64,000 nt of DNA from the NCBI GenBank assembly GCA_965263335.1, contig CBDHHE010000001.1:248001-312000 (forward strand), given 5' to 3'. The translations under genes and the position numbers were made by a program. Shown piece after piece: positions 49,053 through 57,606 of the stretch; position 1 is the stretch's first letter, and each line of letters opens with the position of its first letter. The notes beneath the pieces are model-generated. The model saw only the letters and a list, made by a program, of their open reading frames with translations, was not told the DNA's origin and searched no databases. The DNA comes from Thermohalobaculum sp965263335. GTDB lineage: Bacteria; Pseudomonadota; Alphaproteobacteria; Rhodobacterales; Rhodobacteraceae.

Positions 49053-51275
49053 TCATCCCTCAACGACGTCCCAGACAGCGACCTGCCGCATCACAGCGCA
49101 AACTCTGGTGAGCAGACAAAGCCTGTTGCGCCGTACGATCTGGTTTTCGGTGTTCACCGTCACCTTGTCAAAAAACGCATCAATGGGCTTGCGGAGTTTT
49201 GCCATCTCCGTCATCGCCGCGGCGAAGTCTTCCTCGCCAAGAGCGCTTGCGATGGCAGGCTCGGCTGCATCGAGTGCGGAGAACACTGCGCGTTCTTCAT
49301 CGTGTTCGGCGAACCGGTCTTCTGGCGTGCCCGAGTATTCGACCCCGTCCTTTGCTTCCTCAGCGCCGACAATGTTGGAAGCACGCTTGTACCCGGCCAG
49401 CAGGTTCATCCCTTCTTCAGTCTCGAGAAAACCCTGAAGCGCCTGGACACGCTTGACCAGAAGCACGAGATCGCAATTGTCCGGCATCTCGAGGCCAGCG
49501 TCGATCACATCGTGACGCACATTTGCGCCGCGAAGGTGCACCTTGAGGCGATCGTGGAAGAAGTTGCGCAGATCGTCGCTGATCGTCGGATCATGATTGA
49601 TGAGTGACATGAGCCAGTCCGGGCCTGTCTCGGCATGTTGGGTCAACAGTGCTCTGGTCCTTTCACCGAACATGCCTTCGCTCACGACCGCCTCGAGCAA
49701 CTGCGCCAGCAGTTTCTCCTCGTCTGCGTCGCCTGGCTCTATCTGGTGGCGCAGCACCTGGGCATCGAAGACCCTGTCGATCGATATCCGGAAGCTGCCA
49801 TCCAGGAGAGTTCTGATCACGCCGAGTGCTGCACGCCGTAGGGCGAACGGGTCTTTGCTTCCAGTCGGTTTCTCATCGATCGCCCAGAAGCCACTGAGCA
49901 TGTCGATCTTGTCTGCCAAGCCCACTGCAAGACTGACCGAGGATGTTGGAACCTGGTCTGATGGACCGAGAGGAGCATAGTGCTCTTCGCAAGCGGCCGC
50001 GATATCGCTGCCCAGTCCAGCAGCTTCCGCGTAGTAGCGTCCCATGGTGCCCTGAAGCTCGGGAAACTCGTAGACCATTTCCGATGAGAGGTCCGACTTG
50101 CAGACCCGAGCGGCCTTTTCCGAGCGGTCAGGATCGGCGCCGACATGAGGTGCGATGTCGCGCGCGAGAGCGGCGATCCGTAGAACGCGCTCAGACTGTG
50201 TGCCGAGCTTCGAATGGAAGGTCACTGCCTCCAGCGGTTTGCCGAGAGCATCCATCCCGCCTTCGCCCACTGTGCGCAGATCGTTTTCCCAGAAAAACTT
50301 TGCGTCCGCGAGCCGTGCCGAGAGGACGCGGCGGTTGCCAGCGATGATGGTCGCACCATCGTCTGGAGTGACCGTATTGGCCACCAGCACGAAGCGCTCG
50401 ATTCTGCCGGTTGAGGTGTTGCGGAGCGAAAAGAACTTCTGGTGCTCACGCATTGACGTTTGAAGCACTTCAGGCGGCAGGTCCAGAAAGGCTGCGTCGA
50501 TCTCACCGACGAGCACGACCGGCCATTCGACCAGCCCGGCGACCTCGGCGAGCAAGCTTTTGTCTTCGACGAGTTCCATCCCTAAGGCGAACGCCGCCTG
50601 TTTGGCATCATGTTCGATCCGGTCAGCCCGATGCGCAGAATCGAGCACGACATGGGCGGCTTCGAGCTTCGCGGCGTAGTCCTCGAACCCGGTTACGTGA
50701 ATCGGCTCTGGAGCGAGAAACCGATGCCCCTCTGTGAGGTCGGCTGCCACTATGCCGTCAATCTCGATCGGCACGGTCTCGCTTCCCGCGTCCGTGGACA
50801 AGATGCACAGAATTCGGTGAAGCGGGCGCACCCAGCGCAAGCTGCCGGATCCCCAACGCATCGACTTTGGCCACGGGAAACTCCGGATGGCTGCTTCGAC
50901 CGCATCCGTAACCACGGCCGCCGCTGGTTGCCCTGGTCGCTCGATGATGGCGAAGTAGACGGCTCCCTTCTTGTCATCGCGAACTTCGAGCGCATCGCGT
51001 GTCACTCCCGTGGAACGCAAGAAACCATCCAGCGCCTTATCTGGCGCATCAGTGCGGGGTCCTTTGCGCTCTTCACGCCGGTCGGGTGTTCGTGCAGGTA
51101 GATCCTCGATCGCGAGCGTGAGCCTGCGTGGGGTCACCAAGGCTTCGGCAGCACCATATGTAAGCCCGGCCTCGACAAGATTGTCGGTGACAAGGCGCTT
51201 TAAATCCGCCGCGGCGCGCGTCTGCATGCGGGCCGGGATTTCCTCGGAGAACAGTTCGAGCAACAGGTCGGGCAC
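49053..51275 (-). CDS. glyS: Glycine-tRNA ligase beta subunit
   Basis: A 740-residue beta subunit of the alpha2beta2-type glycyl-tRNA synthetase. It begins MPDLLLELFSEEIPARMQ, with a GTG start at 51273-51275. Family blocks include FPWPKSMRWGSGSLRWVRP, EHQKFFSLRN, KLGTQSERVLRIAAL and the C-terminal anticodon-side part with FAAAMTEMAKLRKPIDAFFDKV. Length is normal. It is the last gene of the glyQ - VOC - DUF6446 - glyS run, a 200-base gap away from the DUF6446 gene. Confidence 0.96.
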   Translation of the reverse strand: MPDLLLELFSEEIPARMQTRAAADLKRLVTDNLVEAGLTYGAAEALVTPRRLTLAIEDLPARTPDRREERKGPRTDAPDKALDGFLRSTGVTRDALEVRDDKKGAVYFAIIERPGQPAAAVVTDAVEAAIRSFPWPKSMRWGSGSLRWVRPLHRILCILSTDAGSETVPIEIDGIVAADLTEGHRFLAPEPIHVTGFEDYAAKLEAAHVVLDSAHRADRIEHDAKQAAFALGMELVEDKSLLAEVAGLVEWPVVLVGEIDAAFLDLPPEVLQTSMREHQKFFSLRNTSTGRIERFVLVANTVTPDDGATIIAGNRRVLSARLADAKFFWENDLRTVGEGGMDALGKPLEAVTFHSKLGTQSERVLRIAALARDIAPHVGADPDRSEKAARVCKSDLSSEMVYEFPELQGTMGRYYAEAAGLGSDIAAACEEHYAPLGPSDQVPTSSVSLAVGLADKIDMLSGFWAIDEKPTGSKDPFALRRAALGVIRTLLDGSFRISIDRVFDAQVLRHQIEPGDADEEKLLAQLLEAVVSEGMFGERTRALLTQHAETGPDWLMSLINHDPTISDDLRNFFHDRLKVHLRGANVRHDVIDAGLEMPDNCDLVLLVKRVQALQGFLETEEGMNLLAGYKRASNIVGAEEAKDGVEYSGTPEDRFAEHDEERAVFSALDAAEPAIASALGEEDFAAAMTEMAKLRKPIDAFFDKVTVNTENQIVRRNRLCLLTRVCAVMRQVAVWDVVEG

Positions 51276-51479
51276 TGGCGGTGTCCTCGGACGATCGTAA
51301 GTCGCCGCGGGTCATACACGGACACGCCGGGGATTGCGAGACCTTCCGCCCTCTGCGCGTGGCCGAACCGCACCGAGCAGAGGCGGAGAACGGACGCGCA
51401 CTTTCTGGACGCTCTTCCGCGGACGCTGCTGATCCTTTGAAAGACCCGTCGTCAGACAGCTCGCATGCCAGACTCTGGC

Positions 51480-51911
51480 TTAACGGGCGTACCTCTCATT
51501 GAGTTGGCGCCACATGAACGCACGCCCGTCCGGATAGACCGCAACGACACGGTCAATGCCGTCGAACTCTTCGGCGGCACCCAAGTATGCCGTCGCCGCA
51601 CCTGTCGACAGATCCTCCTCAAGCACGCGCGCATCGAAGCAATCGAACCACCCTGGAGCGATGAGAGGTGTTGCCGCTTCGAATGGCTCGGCGGAAACGG
51701 GACCTTCAAGACGAAAGCAGGCGCGGAGTTTGAGGGGCGATGACTCGGCATTGATGCCGCGAAACTCCGATGACGGGTAGGAGGTGTTCTCGATCAGGAC
51801 AGTCTCCATCGAGATGTCCTCATAGAATGCACGCGTCTGGAACCACCAGAGAGCGATCCCGAAAAGCGTCACGAACGCGATGAATCCCAAGATGAGAAAT
51901 CGACCTGACAT
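51480..51911 (-). CDS. DUF6446-type small membrane-anchored protein
   Basis: A 143-residue protein. A single N-terminal hydrophobic anchor (about residues 5-25: ILGFIAFVTLFGIALWWFQT) is followed by an exported domain. This holds paired Cys in LRACFRLEG and WFDCFDARVL, and YPDGRAFMWRQLNERYA near the end. It matches what I know as DUF6446, found between glyQ and glyS in Rhodobacteraceae. Function unknown. Its start overlaps the VOC stop (TGATG), so the two are coupled. Confidence 0.75.
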   Translation of the reverse strand: MSGRFLILGFIAFVTLFGIALWWFQTRAFYEDISMETVLIENTSYPSSEFRGINAESSPLKLRACFRLEGPVSAEPFEAATPLIAPGWFDCFDARVLEEDLSTGAATAYLGAAEEFDGIDRVVAVYPDGRAFMWRQLNERYAR

Positions 51912-52282
51912 CAGTCGTCCAATATCTCGCCAAAGCAGAGGCGATTGCCATCTGGGTCTTCGATTTCAACCTCGCGCAGTCCATAGGTGGTGTCTTCTGG
52001 TCCACGCAGGATTTCAACACCTGCGGATTGCAGTTCCTCCGCCATCGCGCCTGCATCGTCGACATGGAGATACACTCGCCATCCTCCGTCGCGTCTGGGG
52101 TCGGGCCCGTCCCAGGCGTTGATGAAGACCTCTCCGCGTGCGCGCCGAAAGATGCCGAACCGGGGAGGTTCTCCGCCTTCTTCGAATACACTGAATCTGA
52201 GTTTGTCCTGATAGAATGTTCGCGCGGCCGGATAGTCTTCGACCCTGAGCACTGGAATTGCTGACCGAACTTCGACGCTCAT
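51911..52282 (-). CDS. VOC/glyoxalase-fold protein (bleomycin-resistance-like)
   Basis: A 123-residue single-module pair of beta-alpha-beta-beta-beta units. It opens AIPVLRVEDYPAARTFYQDKL, continues with GIFRRARGEVFI and WRVYLHVDDAGAMAEEL, and ends REVEIEDPDGNRLCFGE. The Glu in VEIEDPDGN and the loop His in LHVDDA are typical metal-ligand sites. Similar proteins bind antibiotics or act on small electrophiles, so function is uncertain. The start at 52282 overlaps the glyQ stop by four bases, so it is part of the gly operon. Confidence 0.85.
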   Translation of the reverse strand: MSVEVRSAIPVLRVEDYPAARTFYQDKLRFSVFEEGGEPPRFGIFRRARGEVFINAWDGPDPRRDGGWRVYLHVDDAGAMAEELQSAGVEILRGPEDTTYGLREVEIEDPDGNRLCFGEILDD

Positions 52283-53190
52283 GTGGTTTCCTGAGCGGCG
52301 ACAACCGCATCGGCGCAAGATTTGGCAAGGGTGCGCACGCGCCCGATATAGGCTTGGCGCTCGGTGGGCGAGATGACACCCCGGGCGTCGAGCAGATTGA
52401 AGAGGTGACTGGCCTTGATGCATTGGTCGTAGGCCGGCAGCGCCATGATGATCCGACGTCCGGTCTTCGGGTCGGTCTCAGGCTCGCTCAGGATGCGTGC
52501 GCACTCAGCCTCTGCATCGCGGAAATGACGCTCGAGCATATCCGTGTCGGCGACATCAAAGTTCCAGCGGGCGTACTGTGCCTCGGCTTCGCGAAACACG
52601 TCACCATAGGTGAGCGGAATCGGGGCATCGGGATCGTTAAAAGGCATCTCGTTGCCATCGTCGAAGCCGAGAACGTACATCGCTAGGCGTTCAAGCCCAT
52701 AGGTCAGCTCACCGGAGACAGGATTGCAATCATGTCCGCCAACCTGTTGGAAGTATGTGAACTGGCTGACTTCCATCCCGTCGCACCAGACCTCCCAGCC
52801 AAGACCCCAGGCGCCCAGCGTTGGGCTTTCCCAATCGTCCTCGACAAAGCGAATGTCGTGCAGGCTTTGGTCGATTCCGATGGCCTCCAGCGATCCCAGA
52901 TACTGCGTCTGGAGGTCCGGAGGAGAAGGTTTGATGATCACCTGAAACTGATAGTAGTGCTGCCACCGGTTCGGGCTGTCGCCATAGCGCCCGTCGGTCG
53001 GTCGGCGCGAGGGTTGAACATAGGCCGCTGCCCATGCTTTGGGACCAAGCGCGCGCAGAGTTGTCGCCGGGTGAAACGTGCCGGCACCCACCTCCATGTC
53101 GTAGGGCTGCAAGATTGAGCAGCCCTGAGTTGCCCAGTACGTAGACAGGCGGGCAACTACCTCCTGAAAAGATCGCGGGGCGTGGGTCAT
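52279..53190 (-). CDS. glyQ: Glycine-tRNA ligase alpha subunit
   Basis: A 303-residue alpha subunit of bacterial glycyl-tRNA synthetase that carries the class II catalytic core. Recognisable blocks are YWATQGCSILQPYDMEVGAGTFHPATTLR, cut here into its parts (ILQPYDMEVGAG; TFHPATTLRALG), AAYVQPSRRPTDGRYGD, and LGWEVWCDGMEVSQFTYFQQ. The start ATG at 53188-53190 matches the usual N-terminus (MTHAPRSFQEVV). It is the first gene of the gly operon. Confidence 0.96.
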   Translation of the reverse strand: MTHAPRSFQEVVARLSTYWATQGCSILQPYDMEVGAGTFHPATTLRALGPKAWAAAYVQPSRRPTDGRYGDSPNRWQHYYQFQVIIKPSPPDLQTQYLGSLEAIGIDQSLHDIRFVEDDWESPTLGAWGLGWEVWCDGMEVSQFTYFQQVGGHDCNPVSGELTYGLERLAMYVLGFDDGNEMPFNDPDAPIPLTYGDVFREAEAQYARWNFDVADTDMLERHFRDAEAECARILSEPETDPKTGRRIIMALPAYDQCIKASHLFNLLDARGVISPTERQAYIGRVRTLAKSCADAVVAAQETT

Positions 53191-53417
53191 GACTGCGGGT
53201 CCGGCTGCTGTTCGGAGGCCTGCGTATCCGTGCTCTCGCACCGGGTCAACGGAAAGACCGCAGGTGCAAGTGCTCAGCCTCTTCTGACTGACGTGATGTC
53301 TGTTGCCTGGAGCCAGAAACTTCAGCAAGCCAAGCGCTCTGACCATGGGCCGCGTGCCGCCGATCCTGTGCTGAGATGCTGGACAATCTGGGATGCCAAG
53401 GCTAGGTCCTGACAACT

Positions 53418-55100
53418 ATGGTCGGGTATCTGGTGAGCACTCGGCACAGGCGGATCGCCTGGCCGGACAAATGGAGCTTTGCGAGCGTGGTGATTGCCGC
53501 ACTCCTGCTCATTCCGATCGCGGCGGTATCGTGGCTAGCACTCTTTCCAACCGAGAACATCTGGCCTCACTTGTTGCGCCATGCGTTGCCAATATACCTC
53601 GGCAACACGCTTGCGCTGATGGCGATGGTGTCGTTTGGCGCGGCGATCATCGGAACCGGGACAGCGTGGCTGGTGGTGATGACCGAGTTTCCCGGCCGTC
53701 GATGGCTCGAATGGACATTGCTCGCGCCGCTGGCGGTGCCAGCCTATATCGGCGCCTATGCGCTGGTTGACCTTCTCGAGTACGCAGGTCCCGTGCAGAC
53801 GAGCCTGCGGGCCCTATTCGGCTGGCAGAACGCCCGTGACTACTGGTTTCCCGAGATCCGCTCCATCGAGTCTGCGGCCTTTGTGCTGACGATGGCCCTT
53901 TATCCATACGTCTATCTCCTTGCGCGAGCAGCATTTCGTGAGCAGTCGGTCTGCGCGCTTGAAGTTGGGCGCGCTTTGGGTTGTGGGCCGTGGGGAGTGT
54001 TCTGGCGGGTCGGACTCCCGCTGGCACGTCCGGCCGTCGCGGCAGGCATGGCTATTGTTGCCATGGAGACAATGGCGGACTTTGGAGCGGTGGACTTCTT
54101 TGGCGTGCTCACCCTGACGAGAGGCATTTTTGCGATATGGCTGGATACCCACAACGCCGGTGGAGCCGCTCAGATTGCGATGGTCATTCTCGGCTTTGTT
54201 CTGGCGCTCCTGCTTGTCGAACGATTTGGTCGGCGCGGCAGGCGCTTCCACCACACGTCACGAAGATACCGACCGATCCAGCGTGCGGACCTGGGTCCTT
54301 GGAAACGTTGGATTGTGACCGCCTTGTGCGCCGCTCCTGTGGTCTTTGGCTTCTTGACGCCGACCCTGACAATCGGGTGGCACGCAACAAGCCATCTGGC
54401 GCAGTGGGCTGAACCGGAGTTCTGGCGCGCCGTGATGCACACGGGCGCGCTGGCACTTTCCGCAGCGGTCATTGCCTGTGCGATCGGGACGGTTCTGGTC
54501 TATGGCGCACGAGACTCGAAAAGCCGTTTGCCCATCGTCCTCGCGCAAGCGACGGCACTCGGATACGCTGCACCGGGTGCTGTCCTGGCTGTGGGCGTGC
54601 TGATCCCGCTGGCTGCGTTCGACAACGCGCTCGCTGATCTCATCGAGGCTTGGTGGGGGATAGATATTGGCCTGTTGTTGACCGGCTCTGCCGCGGCCAT
54701 CGTTTTCGCCTATGTCGTTCGCTTTTCTGCGATTGCCCACGGCGCCATTGATAGCGCACTGGGCCGGATTACGCCTTCGATGGAACTGGCGGCGCGCACG
54801 CTGGGTGCCGGGCGCGGGGATGTCCTTGCCCGAATTCACGTGCCCATGATCCGTGGATCCGTTCTGACTGCCGGGCTGCTCATCTTCGTCGATTCAGCAA
54901 AGGAACTGCCGGCGACCTTGATGCTGCGCCCGTTCAACTTCGAGACGCTCTCTACCACCGTTTACAATGCAGCATCCCTCGAGCAACTGGAGCAGGCGGG
55001 CCCTGCCGCAATCGCCATTATCATGATCGGAATGCTGCCCGTGGCCGTATTGGCGCGCACGCTTTCACGATCTCGACCCGGCGAGGGCGGGCCAAGCTAG
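53418..55100 (+). CDS. ABC transporter permease, Fe3+-type (FbpB-like)
   Basis: A 560-residue permease with two fused binding-protein-dependent transport domains and about twelve helices. EAA-type loops occur in each half: EVGRALGCGPWGVFWRVGLPL (about 188-208) and ELAARTLGAGRGDVLARIHVPM in the second half. The C-terminal segment DSAKELPATLMLRPFNFETL is a hallmark of iron(III) and related permeases. Neither the binding protein nor the ATPase is adjacent, so the system is incomplete here. It is not an obvious pseudogene. The 3' end overlaps the convergent thioesterase gene by a few bases. Confidence 0.9.
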   Translation: MVGYLVSTRHRRIAWPDKWSFASVVIAALLLIPIAAVSWLALFPTENIWPHLLRHALPIYLGNTLALMAMVSFGAAIIGTGTAWLVVMTEFPGRRWLEWTLLAPLAVPAYIGAYALVDLLEYAGPVQTSLRALFGWQNARDYWFPEIRSIESAAFVLTMALYPYVYLLARAAFREQSVCALEVGRALGCGPWGVFWRVGLPLARPAVAAGMAIVAMETMADFGAVDFFGVLTLTRGIFAIWLDTHNAGGAAQIAMVILGFVLALLLVERFGRRGRRFHHTSRRYRPIQRADLGPWKRWIVTALCAAPVVFGFLTPTLTIGWHATSHLAQWAEPEFWRAVMHTGALALSAAVIACAIGTVLVYGARDSKSRLPIVLAQATALGYAAPGAVLAVGVLIPLAAFDNALADLIEAWWGIDIGLLLTGSAAAIVFAYVVRFSAIAHGAIDSALGRITPSMELAARTLGAGRGDVLARIHVPMIRGSVLTAGLLIFVDSAKELPATLMLRPFNFETLSTTVYNAASLEQLEQAGPAAIAIIMIGMLPVAVLARTLSRSRPGEGGPS

Positions 55101-55543
55101 CGACCGAGAATCGGTTCGTTCAGTTCAGCCTGAAGGAGCTCACGGATGCGTGAGGGCGGCACCACAGAGCGGCGGGTCTCCATGGAGTAGAAAACATTCA
55201 CGGCTTCGGACGTCGCGATGCAGCTGTCGCCCTTGAAGATGCCGTAGCCGGATGTCATCGACTTGTTGCCGACGCGGATCAGACGTGCGCCGACATCCAC
55301 CGCGCCAGGGTAGTGCAACTCCGCCACGAAATCGATCACCACACGCGCGAGGATGAACTCGATGCTGCCCTCCATCTGCGCCATCCGGATCAGGTCGTAG
55401 ACAAATGCGGTGCGACCCACTTCGAAGTACTGGGCGAGCGCAACGTTGTTGATGTGCCCGAGTGAATCCTGATCCGAAAAGCGGATTGTCACCGGGCTCC
55501 AATGGTGGAAGGTCTCGCGACGTGTGAGGTCGAAGTCGGACAT
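55097..55543 (-). CDS. Hot-dog-fold acyl-CoA thioesterase (YbgC/4HBT family)
   Basis: A 148-residue hot-dog thioesterase. The signature DSLGHINNVALAQYFEVGRTAF (about residues 27-48) carries the catalytic Asp, with Gly-His-Ile-Asn-Asn. The dimer-forming LARVVIDFVAELHYPGAVDVG follows. Such enzymes hydrolyse acyl-CoA esters; substrate range varies. The ATG at 55541-55543 was chosen as the first one before this motif. It is convergent with the ABC permease and followed upstream by a DMT exporter gene in the same direction, 56 bases away. Confidence 0.85.
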   Translation of the reverse strand: MSDFDLTRRETFHHWSPVTIRFSDQDSLGHINNVALAQYFEVGRTAFVYDLIRMAQMEGSIEFILARVVIDFVAELHYPGAVDVGARLIRVGNKSMTSGYGIFKGDSCIATSEAVNVFYSMETRRSVVPPSRIRELLQAELNEPILGR

Positions 55544-55599
55544 CGGTTTCCTTTCTACAGCCCCGCGCGCTCGGTGAACCGGGTCTTTGCCAGCTCGGT

Positions 55600-56538
55600 T
55601 TAGATGACGAACATGATCACGCCGGCGACGATCACCGCAATGCCGAAGAACTCCAACGACGTGATCCGTTCGCGAAAGTAGAGCGTTGAGATCATGAGCG
55701 TAAACACGACTTCGACCTGCCCGACCGACTTCACGTAGCTCGCGTTCTCCATGGCCATCGCGGTGAACCAGCCGATCGAGCCAAGCGCAGATGTCACGCC
55801 GATGAAGACGCACGGGCGCCAGAGTGCCGGCAGCAATCTGAATTGCGCACGCTCCGACCATGCAACCCAGACGCCGACGAGCACCACCTGGAGCGAGGTT
55901 ACGGCGACAACTGTCCAGGCAGCACGGTACACCGGCCCGCCCTGATCCAAGGTGAGCGTCGCTTCGCGCAGGAAAAGGTATGACAGGCAGAACAAGAGCC
56001 CCGTGGCCAGCCCATACTGCGTCGATCTGGACAAGAGCGCGTTCCGCCAGTCCGTCCCGGCCACAGCGTCAACACCGAGCCGGCCAACCGATATTGCAAT
56101 AACCCCTGCTATCGTGAGCGCGATGGCGATCCAGCCGGCAGCACTGATCTGCTCGGAAAAGAGGATCGAGCCGATGAGTGCCGCCTGCATAACATCGGTC
56201 TTCGAGAGCATTGTGCCGACTGCAAAGTTGCGCATCTGAAAGAGCCTGATCAGCAAAACCGTGGCAAAAACCTGACTTGCCGCAGCACCGAACACATGGC
56301 CGAAGTATGCGATCGGCATGATAGGGACCCAAAGTCCTTCGATCGCGCAGACCGCAACGAGGTAGACTAGCAGGCAGGGCAACCCATAAAGCGAACGAAC
56401 GTAGGTCGTCATCCAGGTGCTGAGATGCGCGTTGATGGCCTTCTGCGCTGCGGTCCGTACCGCCTGCATCAGGGCTGCGCCAACGGCGATGGGGATCCAG
56501 ATCAGCTCCATGATCGTGATTTTCAGCTGCCTGTTCAT
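55600..56538 (-). CDS. DMT-superfamily transporter (EamA domains)
   Basis: A 312-residue membrane protein with about ten helices forming two EamA repeats. The N-terminal repeat includes MELIWIPIAVGAALMQAVRTAAQ and SKTDVMQAALIGSILFSEQIS. The C-terminal repeat has MAMENASYVKSVGQVEVVFT and FRERITSLEFFGIAVIVAGV. Family members export small metabolites or amino acids. The start is either 56538 (MNRQLKITIME) or 56511 (MELIWIP). Neither has a strong ribosome site. It may be co-transcribed with the downstream thioesterase. Confidence 0.83.
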   Translation of the reverse strand: MNRQLKITIMELIWIPIAVGAALMQAVRTAAQKAINAHLSTWMTTYVRSLYGLPCLLVYLVAVCAIEGLWVPIMPIAYFGHVFGAAASQVFATVLLIRLFQMRNFAVGTMLSKTDVMQAALIGSILFSEQISAAGWIAIALTIAGVIAISVGRLGVDAVAGTDWRNALLSRSTQYGLATGLLFCLSYLFLREATLTLDQGGPVYRAAWTVVAVTSLQVVLVGVWVAWSERAQFRLLPALWRPCVFIGVTSALGSIGWFTAMAMENASYVKSVGQVEVVFTLMISTLYFRERITSLEFFGIAVIVAGVIMFVI

Positions 56539-56636
56539 CCCTTGCGCGGATTTTCCTAACATTCCGGTTCGGGCGTGCTCCATACTCGAACGCGTGCTGC
56601 TCGGGCGTGGCAGCGTCTAATCACGGAGGCGATGAC

Positions 56637-57509
56637 ATGCGGGTGGGTTTTGTGGGTTTGGGCATGATGGGCGCGCCCATGGTGCGCTGCCTTGCCGGTG
56701 CCGGCCACGAGGTTCTGGCCTTCGATGTGCGGGCAGATGCCATGGCCGCTCTCGCGAACGTGGACAACATCCATCTCGCGCCAGAGCTTTCGGGCGCCGC
56801 TGAGGGTGCCAATGCAGTGATCACAATGCTTCCTGACGGGCCCACAGTGCGGAAGGTGGTTCTCGGCGGCCTTGCCGAAGCCATGGAGCCCGAGGCTGTG
56901 CTGATCGACATGAGCACGTCATATCCGCTCCAGACCACCTCGTTGCGCGAGGCCTTGCCAACACAAGTTGGCTTTATCGATGCACCCGTTTCTGGCGGTG
57001 TGGCCCGTGCCGAGACGGGAGCTCTCACGATCATGGCGGGTGGCGAAGGCAACACGATCGAGCGTGTGATGCCGGCGCTGTCCGCGATGGGCACGGTTCA
57101 TCGAACTGGTCCGCTGGGATCGGGCCATGCGATGAAGGTGCTCAACAATTACCTCTCCGCGGCTGGTCTGGCTGCCGCGTGCGAGGCTCTTTTGGTCGGT
57201 CAGAACTTCGGGCTTGATCCGGACGTCATGGCGGATGTCTTCAATGTTTCAACCGGGCGCAACAATGCAACGGACGTAAAACTAAAGCAGCACATTAACA
57301 ACAATCGATATGCTTCAGGTTTTACGATGGGTCTGATGGCGAAGGACTTGGCGCTTGCCTGTCGTCTCGCCGAAGAGATGCAGGTTGACGCCCGGGGTCT
57401 CGGCGCTATGGCGCTACTCTATCGCGAGGGCGCAGACAGCCTGGGCGACGGTGCTGACCATACCGCCGTCATGAAGCAGATCGAGGCACAGGCTGCGGTC
57501 AAGAAGTGA
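56637..57509 (+). CDS. NAD(P)-dependent beta-hydroxyacid dehydrogenase (HIBADH family)
   Basis: A 290-residue dehydrogenase. The N-terminal NAD motif GFVGLGMMGAPM is at about 4-15. The substrate region reads FIDAPVSGGVARAETGALTIMAGG. The catalytic Lys is in GHAMKVLNNYLSA (about residue 167). NATDVKLKQHINNNRYASGFTM and KDLALACRLAEEM follow. The family includes 3-hydroxyisobutyrate, tartronate semialdehyde and related dehydrogenases. The start at 56637 has GGAGG seven bases upstream. It faces away from the DMT gene and converges with the M20 hydrolase. Confidence 0.9.
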   Translation: MRVGFVGLGMMGAPMVRCLAGAGHEVLAFDVRADAMAALANVDNIHLAPELSGAAEGANAVITMLPDGPTVRKVVLGGLAEAMEPEAVLIDMSTSYPLQTTSLREALPTQVGFIDAPVSGGVARAETGALTIMAGGEGNTIERVMPALSAMGTVHRTGPLGSGHAMKVLNNYLSAAGLAAACEALLVGQNFGLDPDVMADVFNVSTGRNNATDVKLKQHINNNRYASGFTMGLMAKDLALACRLAEEMQVDARGLGAMALLYREGADSLGDGADHTAVMKQIEAQAAVKK

Positions 57510-57606
57510 GCGTACGAGTGTGGCGCTTCACACGAAGTCTCCGACCGTCTTTCGCGGCTGTGAGCGAACCGGGCGGATCGCAACGCCTGATGAGTTTTGG
57601 TTCCGG

